Part shown: one piece after another, positions 15,054 through 27,547 of the stretch
How the letters are laid out: every line of letters starts with the position of its first letter
Position numbering within the stretch: position 1 is the stretch's first letter
Notes under the pieces: generated by a model
What the model saw: only the letters and a program-made list of their open reading frames with translations
What the model was told of the DNA's origin: nothing
The model's database searches: none
Translations under genes and position numbers: made by a program
NCBI GenBank assembly: GCA_003999685.1
Contig: CP021222.1
Span: forward strand, 620,001-684,000
Direction: 5' to 3'
From: Taiwanofungus camphoratus
Taxonomy: Eukaryota > Basidiomycota > Agaricomycetes > Polyporales > Taiwanofungaceae
Length of the DNA: 64,000 bases

Positions 15054-15804
15054 TACCCTTGGAAATCAGAGAGACAGAAAGTTCCTCAGGAAGAGGATAG
15101 TGAATATGTTAGGGATGGAGACTTGAAGAAAACAAATGTAAGTTGGCCGCCAAGTTCTAATATCTAGCAGTTGCCATTGAGCATCCGATGGTCGAATTAG
15201 CGCCACCAGCGTAGTGACGGTGACCTGTATACTATCGGTAAGTACCAGTTCAGACCACGGCGTTTAGTGTCGTAATGACTGCAACAAAGTGCTGCACTGC
15301 GCCTGTATTCGTATTCCCTCATGGTCGTCCACGATGCAATAGAAATAACGATAACGGGTCAAGGAAAACACAATCATTGCTTCACTGAAAGTCCAACCAA
15401 GTTGAAGTAAGTAAGTGTACGTATATATATGATCATACATATGGGCGAGTTTATGGAATTTAGTACAGCAGCTGCCCGTCAGCGTGCAAGCACGTCTGAT
15501 ACCTTCATGTACTGGGTTGGAATATCTACAGGAGGTCTGGGAGACTGCATATACTAGAGCATATCTGTCAAATATATATGCTGCCGATCATGGAGGCTGT
15601 GTTTCATACTGACTGACGGCACAAGAATCACCGAAGGTATCTCTCGAAGGGGACAGCATCAAGACTGGCCGATGCAATGGTTGAGGCAGATGTTCCGGAG
15701 TCCGGAGAATCATCTTTAGGTCTCTGTGACTTACCCGGCCTCGACCATCGGCCATTGCACGATCGCCCCGACGTTCGTTTCGACTCAGATTATCGCCGAC
15801 GGTT
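15054..15804. other. Intergenic region between the RabGAP start and the JmjC gene end
   Basis: About 750 bases, moderately AT-rich, with no gene I can support. It should hold the RabGAP promoter and the JmjC 3' UTR. Confidence 0.5.
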
Positions 15805-17349
15805 TCAGAACCACATCGACACGGAGAAACTGGTTTCTTCGCTACGCATCGCATGCCACCATCCTGGGGGGAAGAACAACAAGTCCCCAGGTTCGAGAAT
15901 CACAGCCATTGCCCGCGGTACCACGTTTTCCCAGAACTGAGGCCACTCTGTCCGATTGCAGTCGCCGGGCGGGGAGAACACGTCAACCCGGGAGGTGTTA
16001 CTCATCGACGGGTTTGTATTATTCGCGGCCGGATTACGTGGTTGGCCGGCATCAAGATGAGAGACAGCGGGGTAGGGATACATTGATGGCGTTACGTGGG
16101 GTGGCGCCAGCCAGACTGTTTTGCGACCCACGACTTGTGCTGAGCAACGGTCAGCGAGTCATTCAGCACGATGTAGGAAAGTTCTCTCACCATAAAAGTT
16201 GTAGAATGGATCCTGCTCGTGACAATGGTTATGAAGGGCACACAATGATTGCCAAAATATTCACGTACAATATGTGCCGGTGATACAGTCCCAGCGGGAC
16301 CTAACCATGCATTGAGGACAAGCTGGTCTTCGTTTGCTGGTGGCGCATAGTCCGGAAAGTCCTCCGGAGGACTTAGCGAGGCATATACATAGTCAGGTGG
16401 CATGATATCATCTCTGAGGGCTGGAAATTGGCTTAGCAGGTTGTGTTGGGCAAGATACAATACAGGCTGCTCTCTTGAATGTTTGTGCGGGGATGTTGAG
16501 TCAAGGGCGTCTAGAAACTGATCCAGAGGCATCATTTTCTGCGTCCATTCATCATGTCTGTAATCACTTCCGACTTCGACAGGGACCACTCTTCCAGGAC
16601 CTGCTATCGAGCGTAGGTAATCCAGTGAAACCCATGGATGCTCATTCATAGCAGGCCAATTGCGGACATAGCCGGGAAGAATGAAAGGCTGCTGTGAATG
16701 TCGACTGACAAAAGATGCTAAAGAGGGTGCATTGTCGAGACGCAAAACAGACCTAGAGGACGTCTTCAGTGGAGAAATCGCCAGTGAAGGACTATTTGAA
16801 GGGCAAAGCGACGAGGGGACCGAAATATGCACAGCCTTTTTGAATCCCAAACAGCGAGTCTGCACCATGCGAATGAGATCTAAGATGAGGTCCATTCGCC
16901 CTTCTCCAGGTGCACCTGCGATGACTATGGCATGATCCAATCTGGAGATACTTGACACTGCGAAAGCTTTGATGCTAGTGTGCTGGAAGCTACAAACGTC
17001 TGCCAGAGCTCGGATGATACAGGCATCGGTGTACAATCTCCTCCAACTCAGGTTGGCTGAAGGTGTGCCTTGATAAGATCTCATTTCGGTGTGCGCCAGT
17101 TCGATAAGGTTTTCCAGTTGGATGCAGGTCTGCGCGTCTGGTGGTGATTCACTAGCAAGTCGTTCAGCAGCACGTTGCAGAGTAATCACGTTGTCCTTGC
17201 CGCATGAGTGCATCTCTTTACCATTCAGTCTTAATCTCTACGCCACATACACAGGAAGGAAATGACTTACCGGCGGTAAGGGTCAGATTAGCATTTGCCA
17301 GTTCACACAAGATGGAATGCAGATTCTCCTGCACCCAGGCTCCAGTCAT
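15805..17349 (-). CDS. JmjC-domain protein, JMJD5/KDM8-like 2-oxoglutarate Fe(II) dioxygenase
   Basis: About 460 residues. JMJD5/KDM8-type enzymes are Fe(II)- and 2-oxoglutarate-dependent hydroxylases, with reported arginyl hydroxylase activity. Exon 1 runs from the ATG at 17349 (MTGAWVQENLHSILCE) and is followed by a 54-nt intron. The large exon ends in GPAGTVSPAHI, a 22-nt exon at 16191-16212 supplies DPFYNFY, and the last exon gives QVVGRKTVWLAPP and ends FFPPGWWHAM, then SFSVSMWF and a stop. The iron-binding His-x-Asp is thus HID, with the His and Asp in different exons, and the distal His is in GWWHAM. All three ligands are present. The N-terminal third is helical, as in JMJD5. The gene is divergent from MOT1 with about 600 bases between the start codons. 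Confidence 0.92.
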
Positions 17350-17945
17350 TGTGACCACTACGGACAGAAAACTATTCAATTCTCTTGTGCTCGAATACCC
17401 GCGATAGTGGAGTAGTCTGAGGTAATGCAAATTTCACAAGGAAGAAAGCACGAAGGGTAATCAAAATTACTGAGATGCGCAGTCGACGTGAAGTCTTGTG
17501 AGACTTGTGTTGTCGTGAAATCGCGTGCCGGATCCCGATGATCCGAGATTGCTCAGAGGATAAGTAGATCTACTAAGGAGTCCGATCTACGCGGTGACAT
17601 TGATTCGGAAGCAGTCGTGATTGTTCTCTCCAGAGTCACCAAAACAACATACAGTGTGTGGATGCCCATGCAAAGTGCACTTGGTCGCAAGCGTCGTGCA
17701 CGTTGCAGAATCCGTGGCGACCATGGTTTTATTCTCTTCTGTCACGGAAGGGTTTGGTCACACGTGACGCGACCTTCTCCAGATGACCACAGTAACCGTC
17801 ACGCGTGACATCGTCAATTTTACGTCACAAGGTCAGGGTGATAAAAGGTGCAGTCGTCGCGGCGGAGGAGCGTGAGAACAACCCCGTATACTGCCTTCGA
17901 TCCTACAACGCGGCACGTCCGGTCCGGCGCCACCCTCATTACGTT
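17350..17945. promoter_or_regulatory. Divergent promoter region, JmjC gene and MOT1
   Basis: The region lies between two start codons facing away from each other. It contains a CACGTG E-box (17761-17766), a perfect 12-bp palindrome GTCACGCGTGAC (17798-17809) with an ACGCGT core like the MluI cell-cycle box, and a TACGTCA half-site (17821-17827). These sit about 120-185 bases upstream of the MOT1 ATG. That they bind factors is inferred from their form and position. Confidence 0.55.
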
Positions 17946-20900
17946 ATGACCTCTAGGTGTGTCTCCTTGCACCACTTGCCTCTATATACGGAAGGTATAG
18001 TAATGCTCACCATCTTGTTGCAGGTTGGACCGGCTCCTCCTGTTACTTGACACTGGTTCGTCGACTTCAGTGAGGGCAACAGCGGCGAAACAGCTTGCAC
18101 AACTAGCCGCAAAGAGTGTAATCGGTGATGTAGGTCTAGTCGAGGAGGATGTTAAGACTAGTCGTCAACATGTTTCCCTCGGTGACCAATCGGGCTGGTC
18201 TGGACTCATGGCAGTAGTAGCTCGGGTATGCTGACTGCATTTGTCTTTTATTCCTCGGTTCACGCACTCCACTCAGATTTTACCATATTTGCATTCTAAA
18301 TCGCATGAAACTCGCACCGCTGCATCTACAGCCCTCTCTCAAATATTCGCGCTCGTCCCTCTCTGGCAGCCTTCTCCAGATGCAGAATCTAAATCTCCTT
18401 CGGATATTTCGCCATCGTCTGCTCCCGATTTTCCTTCATTCTCTGTCCGTGAACTGATGGAGAAGGGTACACTGCTGTTAGCTTCATCCGGCAAAGAATT
18501 TGTGAAGCCGACTGGAATCCTAGCTAGTTCGTCTGAAGTTAAAAAAGCCCGTAGGGAAGCTATGGGTCGCCTCGGGCTTGATTTCCTTGATAGTGTCGAC
18601 GGTACAGACGAAATGGATATCGAAAAGGAGTTGGCAGGAGACGAGGCCGACCAAGATGTGGATATGGAGCCTAGCGTCAAGGCAGAAGAAGTATCAATCA
18701 TAATATCCCCTTACGATGGTCCTCCAGACATCAAGATGAAGGAGCCATCGCCTCCTGCACGTTCGCTCTCAACAACACCCGCAGCTCCGTCGCCCGCGGC
18801 ATCTGGTCCGTCAGCGGCTGATGACACGAGTGCTTTGTCTGCTCGGGAACGCAACAGACTGAAGCGGAAGCGAAAACCCGGGAACAGTGCCTTTGTGGCT
18901 GCGCCACCACCAGCGCAAGGTTCCGGTGCCAAGTACAATGCGAATGCTGCTGGCCCATCAAAGTGCGTTTGATCATATCATAGATTCAGGGGTTCGAACT
19001 CACACTGTTACAGGGCGCGGCTCGTCGGTGCAGATGAACAGTCAGCACAGACTAGCAGGATGGACAGCCCGAAGTCGCCACTCGAGAGCCCGCAGGACTG
19101 CATGGTGATGGATCCTTCGAGAGGCGGAGCTGTGTCTCCGAAAGCCGAGAGGCAGTCGAAGGCGTTGGAAGTGCAAGCGGGCCATTGGGTGTGGGATGGT
19201 CTTGTAAAGGTGCTCGAAGTGGACTTGTTCAGCCCTGCCTGGGAGGTGAGGCACGGGGCTGCGATGGCGATGAGGGAGCTGCTCAAGCTTCAAGGCAAAT
19301 ACGGCGGCATGCGAGGTGCGCACGTCCTGCCTTCTGTATGGATATTTTCGATTAATATACCAATTTTTATTGTCATTCTATTCAGTTGATTCGAGTTGGG
19401 AAGATAATCAAATTGCGCATGAAAGATGGTGCAATGACCTGGCTGTGAAGTTCCTCTGTGTATTTGTGCTCGATCGATTTGGTGATTTTGTCTCCGATCA
19501 AGTTAGTGCGAAGATTTTGCTATGTCTCAGTCAGATACTAATTTAGACATAGGTCGTGGCTCCTGTCCGAGAGACCGTATCGCAAACCCTGGCCTCTCTT
19601 CTTATACATATGCCTCGTAGATCTGTGCTCCATGTGCATTCTATCCTGCTCCAGATGATTCGACAAGACTTCCCTATACCCATCAAACCTTCAAAAGGAA
19701 AGCTTCGTGATAAGGACGCTGATAGGAGTCACATTTGGGAGGTCCGACATGCCGGTCTTCTGGGCATCAAATACGAAGTCGCTGTCAGGAGCGATCTTGT
19801 AAGCGCTGACGTTACGCAGGGAGATCCTGAAGGTGGTAAGGAAGTCTTGAGAGGCGTGGTCGATGCGGCAGTACTAGGGTACGTTCACAATCAACTCCGC
19901 CTGTCATTTGGAGGTTGACCTTCATCACGTAGCCTCGGCGACCGAGATGATGACGTCCGCTCGGTTGCTGCTTCCTGCTTACTTCCCGTCGCCGCACATC
20001 TAGTTCAGCAACTACCGGAAGAGCTCAGCCGTGTATTAGCTGTCTTGTGGAGTTGCCTCAGTGACATGAAGGATGATCTGAGCTCGAGTGTCGGAGCCGT
20101 CATGGACCTTCTCGGTGAGCCAAATACATCAACGTCTTTTCGCCTCACTGAACCTTCTCTAGGAAAGCTGGTCACATACAACCAAGTCATTGAGATCATC
20201 GCCGATCAGTCTCGATCGTACGTTTCATAGTTGTGACAGACCCAAAAACAGTTGTTAACAGCAATTATGCCAGACATCCTATCTCAGTCCTTGCACCAAC
20301 CCTTTTCCCGTTCTTCCGTCACACCATCGCCAACGTCCGACTTGCAGTCGTCAAGACGCTGCAAACGTTCATGACGGTCCCATCGTTGGCGAAAGACTGG
20401 ATGACTGTGCACTTTCTTCGTTTACTCTTTCAGAACTTGATTGTGGAGGAACGCGCCGACGTCCGAGACACAACTCTTTCAGCGTGGCGCCTCGTTCTGT
20501 CTATCCTCAGCTCAGTCACAGGTTGGATGGAATCGATTGTAACACAACAGCTTCTTCTGGAGTGGTACGCAGTTTTAATGACGCCTCTTGGATTGTCTCT
20601 CGACGCCTCCGCATTTTACGATCCAACAATAGTAGCAGACAATTCTGGCCCTCCAGAGAGACACAATGTCGACAAGAACATGCTTGCGCAGGACTTGTCT
20701 CTTGTAACCGTAGAAGTAGTTCTAAAGGCACGGATCGCTGCCGCGACGGCTCTGGCGCATGTCATAGCGTTTTGGCCAAACAACGTGAGCATAGTTTCGG
20801 CCTGTCCTGTCTCATCATCTACACATAGCGAATTGATAGGGGCAGGGCGTTCAACTGGAAGATATGTTTCGACCGATCCTCGTCCATTATATTGACTCGA

Positions 20901-23900
20901 CAAGTATGCTGCAAAAGTTCTTGGCAGCCATCATTGCGGAAGAGTGGGCCAGAGAATATGATGTGACTGCGCCAGCTTCAGGCCCATTACTCATTGAGAA
21001 GTCATCACTTGCTGCTGACATTAGCAGCAAGACTCTCCAGTGGCTACAGAGCGATCCTCCTGCCGCATATCACGAAATGGCGTTTACACTGGCTCGCATT
21101 CGCGGTGAATGCTACAATTTGCTACAATCGTTTGCGTACGACTGTAAGCTACCGCATTCATCCATACCGGCTTTGGGTGCAGAAGTGGACGTGACGGGAA
21201 CCAAGGCAGACTGCTTCACCATTCATACCGCGCAAGCTGCCGTAGGGGACATGTTCACGAAACTCAAGGACAGCTTGGGCCGGACAAAGAAGAGAGAACT
21301 AGCAATCATTAAGGAGAAACGAAGCAAAGTCATAACCAGCATCGAGCGGTACATCGAAGTCAAAGCACAGTACGATGTTCGTGTATCTGCTGCCTTTGCT
21401 GCCGCGTTCGTCGCATTCAAGAGCACACCGGACAAAGTCAGCCCAATCGTCAAGGGCGTCATGAACAGTATTAAGGTCCGAAATTACTTGTCCCTTAGAC
21501 GTGATACAAGCTTATTCCTCCTTTTTCTCAGAACGAAGAGAATGCCGACCTCCAGTCACGTTCTGCAGTCGCTGTGGCATCATTTGTAGAATTCTGCGTG
21601 CAACGTGATATCGCTCAACCGCCTGACAAAATTGTCAAGAACCTCTGCACTTTTCTCTGCCAGGATGTCGACCAAACGCCCACCTTTGCTTACTCTCGTA
21701 GGATCCTAGACGGCATCTTGTCCTTCCGCAAATTGCCAGCCGCCCAGAGCAACGGTAAAGAAGGCACGCAGAAGGACATCCCAAGTCCGGAAGATACTGC
21801 TAAGGCGCGGCTTTCGCGGCGTGGGGCACGTCTTGCTTTCGAACAATTGTCTACCAAATTTGGTTCACGATTACTTGATGTCATCCCGAGGATGTGGCAG
21901 TCAATGGCCGGCGGGCTTCTCAGTGCTTGCACTGTCGGTATGTCCGTCCTTCTCGACAATGTGTATTGCACTACTCATGCTGGTCTTTACTTTAGATTCC
22001 GTAAGCAAGATGGATAGTCTCATCGAACAGCAATACGGTCAAGACGTTATTGACTCGTTCAGTGTTTTGGAGGCTGTTGTGCCTACATTCCATGAAGCAC
22101 TTTGGCCTAAACTTAACGAATTGTTCCCTATGATTGTTCTTGCCCTTCGTAGTCGATTCGCAATTATTCGCCAGTCTGCTGCTCGATGTTTCGCCACCGT
22201 ATGTGACGCTATGACTATTAGCGCCATGCGATACGTTGTAGAGACAGTGCTCCCTTTCCTTGGCGATGCTCTCAAATTGTCGAATCGACAAGGCGCGGTA
22301 GAACTCATATATCGTGAGCATGGCATTAGCCTTTTGTTATGTTGTCTAATGTGTCAATAGATATCGTCCAGAAACTGGACATCAAGGCACTCCCTTACGT
22401 GATTTTCATGGTTGTTCCTGTACTCGGGCGGATGAGCGACCCCGATGACGACATTCGTTCGACTGCCACGAACACTTTTGCCTCCCTGGTGAAGATGGTC
22501 CCCCTAGAAGTAAGTAACTGGTTCAATTTAAGGCTTGGTCCTCAATTTGATCAATATGTTAGGCCGGACTGCCTGACCCGCCTGGGTTCTCTGAGGATCT
22601 GCTTCAACGTCGCGATGAAGAACGCCAGTTTTTGATGCAACTACTGGATGGAAGCAAGGTGCAACAGTACGAGATACCCATTACAATCAAGGCGGAATTG
22701 CGAAAATATCAACAGGAGGGAGTCAATTGGCTTGCATTCCTCGCCAAGTACCAACTTCATGGCATCCTCTGCGACGGTAAGCCCGGTCAATTTTTCTGAG
22801 TGGATACGCACTCACCGCTTGTTAGATATGGGTCTTGGGAAGACGTTACAATCCATCTGTATCCTGGCGAGTAAACATTTCGAACGGGCAAAGAAACATG
22901 AGGAGACAGAATCGCCGGACTCCGTCCACCTACCGTCGCTTATCGTCTGCCCCCCTACCCTGACTGGTCACTGGTACTACGAAATTCTCAAATATACAGA
23001 AAATCTCAAGCCGATCCTATACACTGGCAATTCGAGAGAAAGATGCAAGATCCTTGCTAGACTGAAGAAGTTCGACGTTGTCATAACATCCTACGAAGTC
23101 GTGAGGAATGACATCTCCAACTTGCAAGACCTTAATTGGCATTATTGCATTCTCGATGAAGGTCACATCATCAAGAATGCCAAGACCAAGCTGACAAAGG
23201 CCGTCAAATGTATTCGCGCTCATCACCGGCTTATTCTGTCTGGGACTCCGATACAGAACAACGTGTTGGAGCTCTGGAGTCTATTTGACTTCCTCATGCC
23301 TGGCTTCTTAGGTACCGAAGCCTCCTTCAACGAGCGTTTCAGCAAACCGATCTTGTCAAATCGGGATGGAAAGTCGAAGAACGGTGAAGCTGGTGAGGAG
23401 GCTCTCGTGTTTTTCTGGAACTTTTGCTAACTAAGTGGACAGCCGCTCTCGCACTTGAGGCTCTACACAAACAAGTCCTGCCGTTCCTCCTGCGACGTTT
23501 GAAGGAAGATGTGTTGCACGACCTCCCACCAAAGATTATTCAGGATTATTATTGCGAGCTATCGGACCTGCAAAAATTTCTCTACGATGACTTCTCCAAG
23601 TCGCGAGCAGGCCTCGCAGCTGAGGGGGTTGTTCGCTCTGATCAGAACGACAAGGGTGGAGATCAGCAGCATGTCTTCCAGTCCTTACAATACCTGCGAA
23701 AGCTTTGCAACCATCCTGCGCTCGTGCTCAAGAATGACAAGGAAGCAATACTGGACGCACTGGAGAAGGCTGGTCAAAAGGCGGAATCACCAGACTTGAG
23801 TGATATACAACATGCCCCTAAACTGCTCGCGCTTCGGTAAGCTTCAGCATGACGTTGGTTGAGCGCAGAATCTTATTCACTTCTCCGTCCACAGCCAGCT

Positions 23901-24691
23901 TCTGATTGATTGCGGAATCGGATCAGCCCCCGGAGTAACCGGTGAAACAATGAGAACCGAACTTGCCGACGCCGAATCAACGACAGCTGGGGTCTTCTCA
24001 CAACATCGTGTCCTCATCTTCTGTCAGATGAAGCAGATGCTGGACATCATCGAAAAAGACTTGTTTAAGCAACATATGCCTTCAGTGACATACATGAGGC
24101 TCGATGGTGGCACGGATGCCAACAAGAGGCATGCGATTGTGCAGACATTCAATTCCGATCCTAGTATCGACTGTCTGCTACTCACGACCCACGTTGGTGG
24201 CCTTGGCCTGACACTGACTGGAGCTGACACGGTTATCTTCGTTGAACACGATTGGAATCCGATGAAGGACCTTCAAGCAATGGACCGGGCTCACCGTATT
24301 GGCCAGAAAAAAGTTGTCAACGTGTACCGACTTATCACGAAGGGAACGCTGGAAGAGAAGATCATGGGGTGTGTGAATTTTCAGTCTGCTAAGTTAGAAA
24401 TCACTGACATTGCTTTTAATAAGCCTGCAACGTTTCAAGTTGAACATCGCGAATTCCGTGGTGACTCAGCAGAATTCAGGTCTGACATCGATGGATACAG
24501 ATCTTGTCCTGGATCTGTTCAAGCACACTACAGAGGAAGAGGATGCAGCAGCCAGTAAGAAGAAAGAGAAGGATGCACCTACGTTTATGGGTAACAAGAA
24601 TATGCTTAGGGGCCTGGAGGATCTACCTCCAGAGGAAGAGTATGAAGGTCTGGACCTCTCAAGTTTCATGGGCTCTCTAGGACGCCAGTAG
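17946..24691 (+). CDS. MOT1: MOT1/BTAF1, TBP-associated SNF2-family ATPase
   Basis: Mot1 removes TATA-binding protein from DNA using ATP and so redistributes TBP between promoters. Exon 1 is only 11 nt (17946-17956, MTS plus two bases). A 67-nt intron follows and exon 2 begins at 18024, giving MTSRLDRLLLLLDTGS, the conserved Mot1 N terminus. A long HEAT-repeat region spans about 18.0-22.6 kb with an acidic Ser/Pro insert near 18.4-18.9 kb. The ATPase has Walker A (DMGLGKT, 22,825-22,845), VITSYEVVRND, the Mot1-type DEGH box (near 23,152-23,166), LILSGTPIQNNVLELW, LPFLLRRLKEDVL, THVGGLGLTLTGAD and DRAHRIGQKKVVNVYRL (near 24,283). The C terminus reads ANSVVTQQNSGL, then an acidic stretch ending FMGSLGRQ at 24,691. 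At least 12 short introns interrupt it, and the length matches the roughly 1,900-residue family. No break seen. Confidence 0.95.
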
Positions 24692-25321
24692 TTCCGTTTA
24701 TCTTATTCACTCAATTTTCGGACTCATCGCAATGCATATTAGATCTGCACATACAACTGTACACTCTATTCGTAGTACTGTGTATACCTTATTTTCGTAT
24801 AGTCAAAATTCAGCTGTTCTACTAGGTTTGTTATGATCACTACAAACGCACACAAAATATCCGACCGCCAAGTTGTAGCCCTGACCGCAGATTGTGTAAG
24901 CGCCGGGAAGTAATTAGGGAGTGATTGAGTCCGAAGTGCATGACGGTCTGTCCTGGTCAAGCAATGCAGACTAGGTCTGTCCTATCACCTCTACGTCGTG
25001 CGCACGTACTCTTCGTTCCAACGTTGGATCTTCCCAATGACCATATAGCAATGTGTGATGCAAAAAGTGCCTCTCTTAGATTGGGATCCGTGTACATCAC
25101 ACATCACATGCATCACAGCTGGCTACTAGTAGACGAATGTTATGCACTTTGCAGCACCCTCTTCTAACCTTTGTCAAAAGGACACGCCTCCATTTACTGG
25201 AATTGGACCGTCACGAACCACTTCTCAAGATAATAGTCACATACTCTGTGATTGATACCGGATCACCGAGCTCAGATGTGCCATGTAGTGGTGAGTACAG
25301 TTGCAGACAACTTGAAGGCTA
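24692..25321. other. Intergenic region after MOT1
   Basis: Convergent spacer of about 630 bases between the ends of MOT1 and the left ureohydrolase. I see no gene or repeat. Confidence 0.5.
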
Positions 25322-27547
25322 TCAAGCCACTAAGGGCGTCTTAGCCATCAGTGCCAGAATGTTCCACCCGATATTGGCTGCTGCAATCTGTGTTATCTCA
25401 TCTAGGACGAGTATGAGCGATATCTCAACTTAGGCTGGCAATACCACTGGTGTACCTTGTGTATCGTAGCCTAAATGACGGTGTACAATGTGATATTCAG
25501 TCACATGACGGTGGCGCAGAGCATTTGAGCAGGGAAACACACCAGGAGCAACCTCAACGATGTCGGCACCTACGATCTTGAGGCCATCTAACCCTTGCAG
25601 AATCTTTTTGATTTCCTACCGCGGTAAAGGGACTGGACATCAGCCCATCTGCTCGTGTTGCAGGTCACAAGTGGGGTACACACTCTAGTGGTGAATCCTC
25701 CGACCTCAGGACTGTCGGATGGTGTGGTCAATATTTTGCCTTGTATCAGTAAATTAGCTGTTTGGAATGACGTACGTCCCCGTACTGTTGGTAGAACATT
25801 GAAATTACGACGAGCGCACTGAGAGCATCAAGGACCACTCACGCAGGCGCCATGCCAATATCGACCACATCTATGTCGAATGAGACTGATTTCGGCAGAT
25901 CAGAGCTGTCCATACCCCCAGGATACACGATGAAATAGGCTTACTGTAAACAGGATTGCCTCCCACTGTATCCCTGATCTTCTTGACGACGCCCTTCCAG
26001 CCTATTTCTTCAATCTCATCTGCATGGGAGATGATGAAGCCGACTTCGCGGTCGTTGTCATAATCTTCCCAGCTGTCCAGTGCTCCTCTGATACCAATGT
26101 GCTGGGAAAAATCATCAACAAACTTAACGAGGCAGCAGTGATAGAAAGATGACTCACGATGTTCGAGCTGTTGGGTGCGATGAGTCCTTCGTTGAAAGCG
26201 TGCCAAAAGTAATTGTCGTGAGTGATCGGTAGCTCCTACTCAGGTTGTAGACACAAGCTGTTCAGAGACAGTAATGCACATACCTCGTCTGGAAGCCAAG
26301 GGCCGCCCTCCTGAAGATGATTGTTAGTATATAAAGACAGTATTCAGACATAAGACCGACTATCCGTCTTGGCTTCCAAGTATCTAGGACGAGCTCCGTA
26401 AGACGCCTGGGGGCACTGAAGGCACTGAACCTGCTCACCGATATGACTATCGAAATGGACGACACTGCCAGGCCCATCAACCTCGGTTCGAACAACACAT
26501 GGTCAGCCCTTACCTAACGGGGCCGTAGACGCTTGCGACTCCGCGCAGTAAAGGCAGAGTGATGGTGTGATCACCGCCCTTGAGAAATAGATCAGTGTAC
26601 CCTCATGGACAAGGGATGGGTGTAGGGAGGAGAAAACTCGAGAATTGGCCAGCTTTAGAGTAATATTGTCATCGGCAGACCTCAAAGTCCTGACAGAACT
26701 CAAATCTCCGAACAGAAACTGTTTGGCTCGCAGTCAAGCCAAGGGGCACTCAACATCATTGCCTGGCGTAGGCAGCGACCGCTTGACTCGTCCCGGGAGA
26801 CTGAGAAGTTTCGTTGAGCAAGAAGATTCTTACGAGAGTGAGGATACGAGCATGAAATTGACCATCCTTGGCCAAGCTTTTCTCCTCGTATTGATGCCAG
26901 CTTGTCCGCGAAAGCAACTCCTTACTTGCATGTTCCAATTGACGCAGTGCTACTTTGTTGTCAACGTACACCATGGCTGCATATAAGCGTTGAATAAGGA
27001 ATGTGATACAATATGCTAAATATGCGTACGAACGTCGCCACAATCAGCGACTTCGAGATGGTCACTGACGCGGATGTTCATGGGGACGTTGATTCTTGAA
27101 ACCCCCAAACGCCGGCCGCCCTGTCGTATACCATTGGGTCCAAATCGAGCTCTGAGCCAGCATTAGAATAACTTGAGGAGCGGCCATCGAATCCAGTTGC
27201 GATCGGTAAGTTGTACCGGTGTCGAAAGGCGCGCCTGTAAGACTCGTCGAGTCAGAATGAAAGATATCCTTACATATCGACAACTGACACTCACCGAGGA
27301 TAGCCACATCAAATGATGCATTCGTATCATCAAAACATCGAAGGGGAGTCGTTCCAGCAAATGTGATCAATCCATTCCACGGTCCATGAGTCACAGATAG
27401 CCTCGTGGGGCCCGCCAGTGGGTCATTTGCCTCTGAAAAGCTCAAGGAAATAGGTGCTTGAGTCTGTCCGATCACTCCCCAGGCCTGCACCAAACTTAGA
27501 AGGATGGCAATGAGTGAGGGCCTAAGGTAAAGATGTAGTGAAAACAT
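25322..27547 (-). CDS. Secreted agmatinase-type ureohydrolase, left copy of a divergent pair
   Basis: Ureohydrolase (arginase/agmatinase) family. Agmatinase hydrolyses agmatine to putrescine and urea with two Mn ions. The ATG at 27547 opens a signal peptide (MFSLHLYLRPSLIAILLSLV) and then TPLRCF...AILGAPFDTGTTYR. Later exons give ARFGPNGIRQGGRRLG, DVPMVYVDNKVALRQLE, the metal motif GGDHTITLPLLRG, VVHFDSHIDTWKP, EGGPWLPDE, HIGIRGALDSWEDYDND and ATGTPEVGGFTTREIKK. The end is YDTQDEITQIAAANIGW and a stop at 25,322. Metal ligands (His of GGDH, DSHID, DID) are kept, but the second Asp motif reads DIDVVDIG where the right copy has DIDSIDPG, and THDNYFW replaces THGSYFW. The frame is whole if a 49-nt GC-AG intron is accepted at 27,200-27,152. 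Another intron, 26,833-26,579, is 255 nt against 53 nt in the right copy. Substrate unknown. Confidence 0.87.

Noticed and set aside
18980-19015. GGTTCGAA-like segment resembling a tRNA T-loop
   Set aside because: It falls within an intron of MOT1 and no acceptor or anticodon stem can be paired around it.
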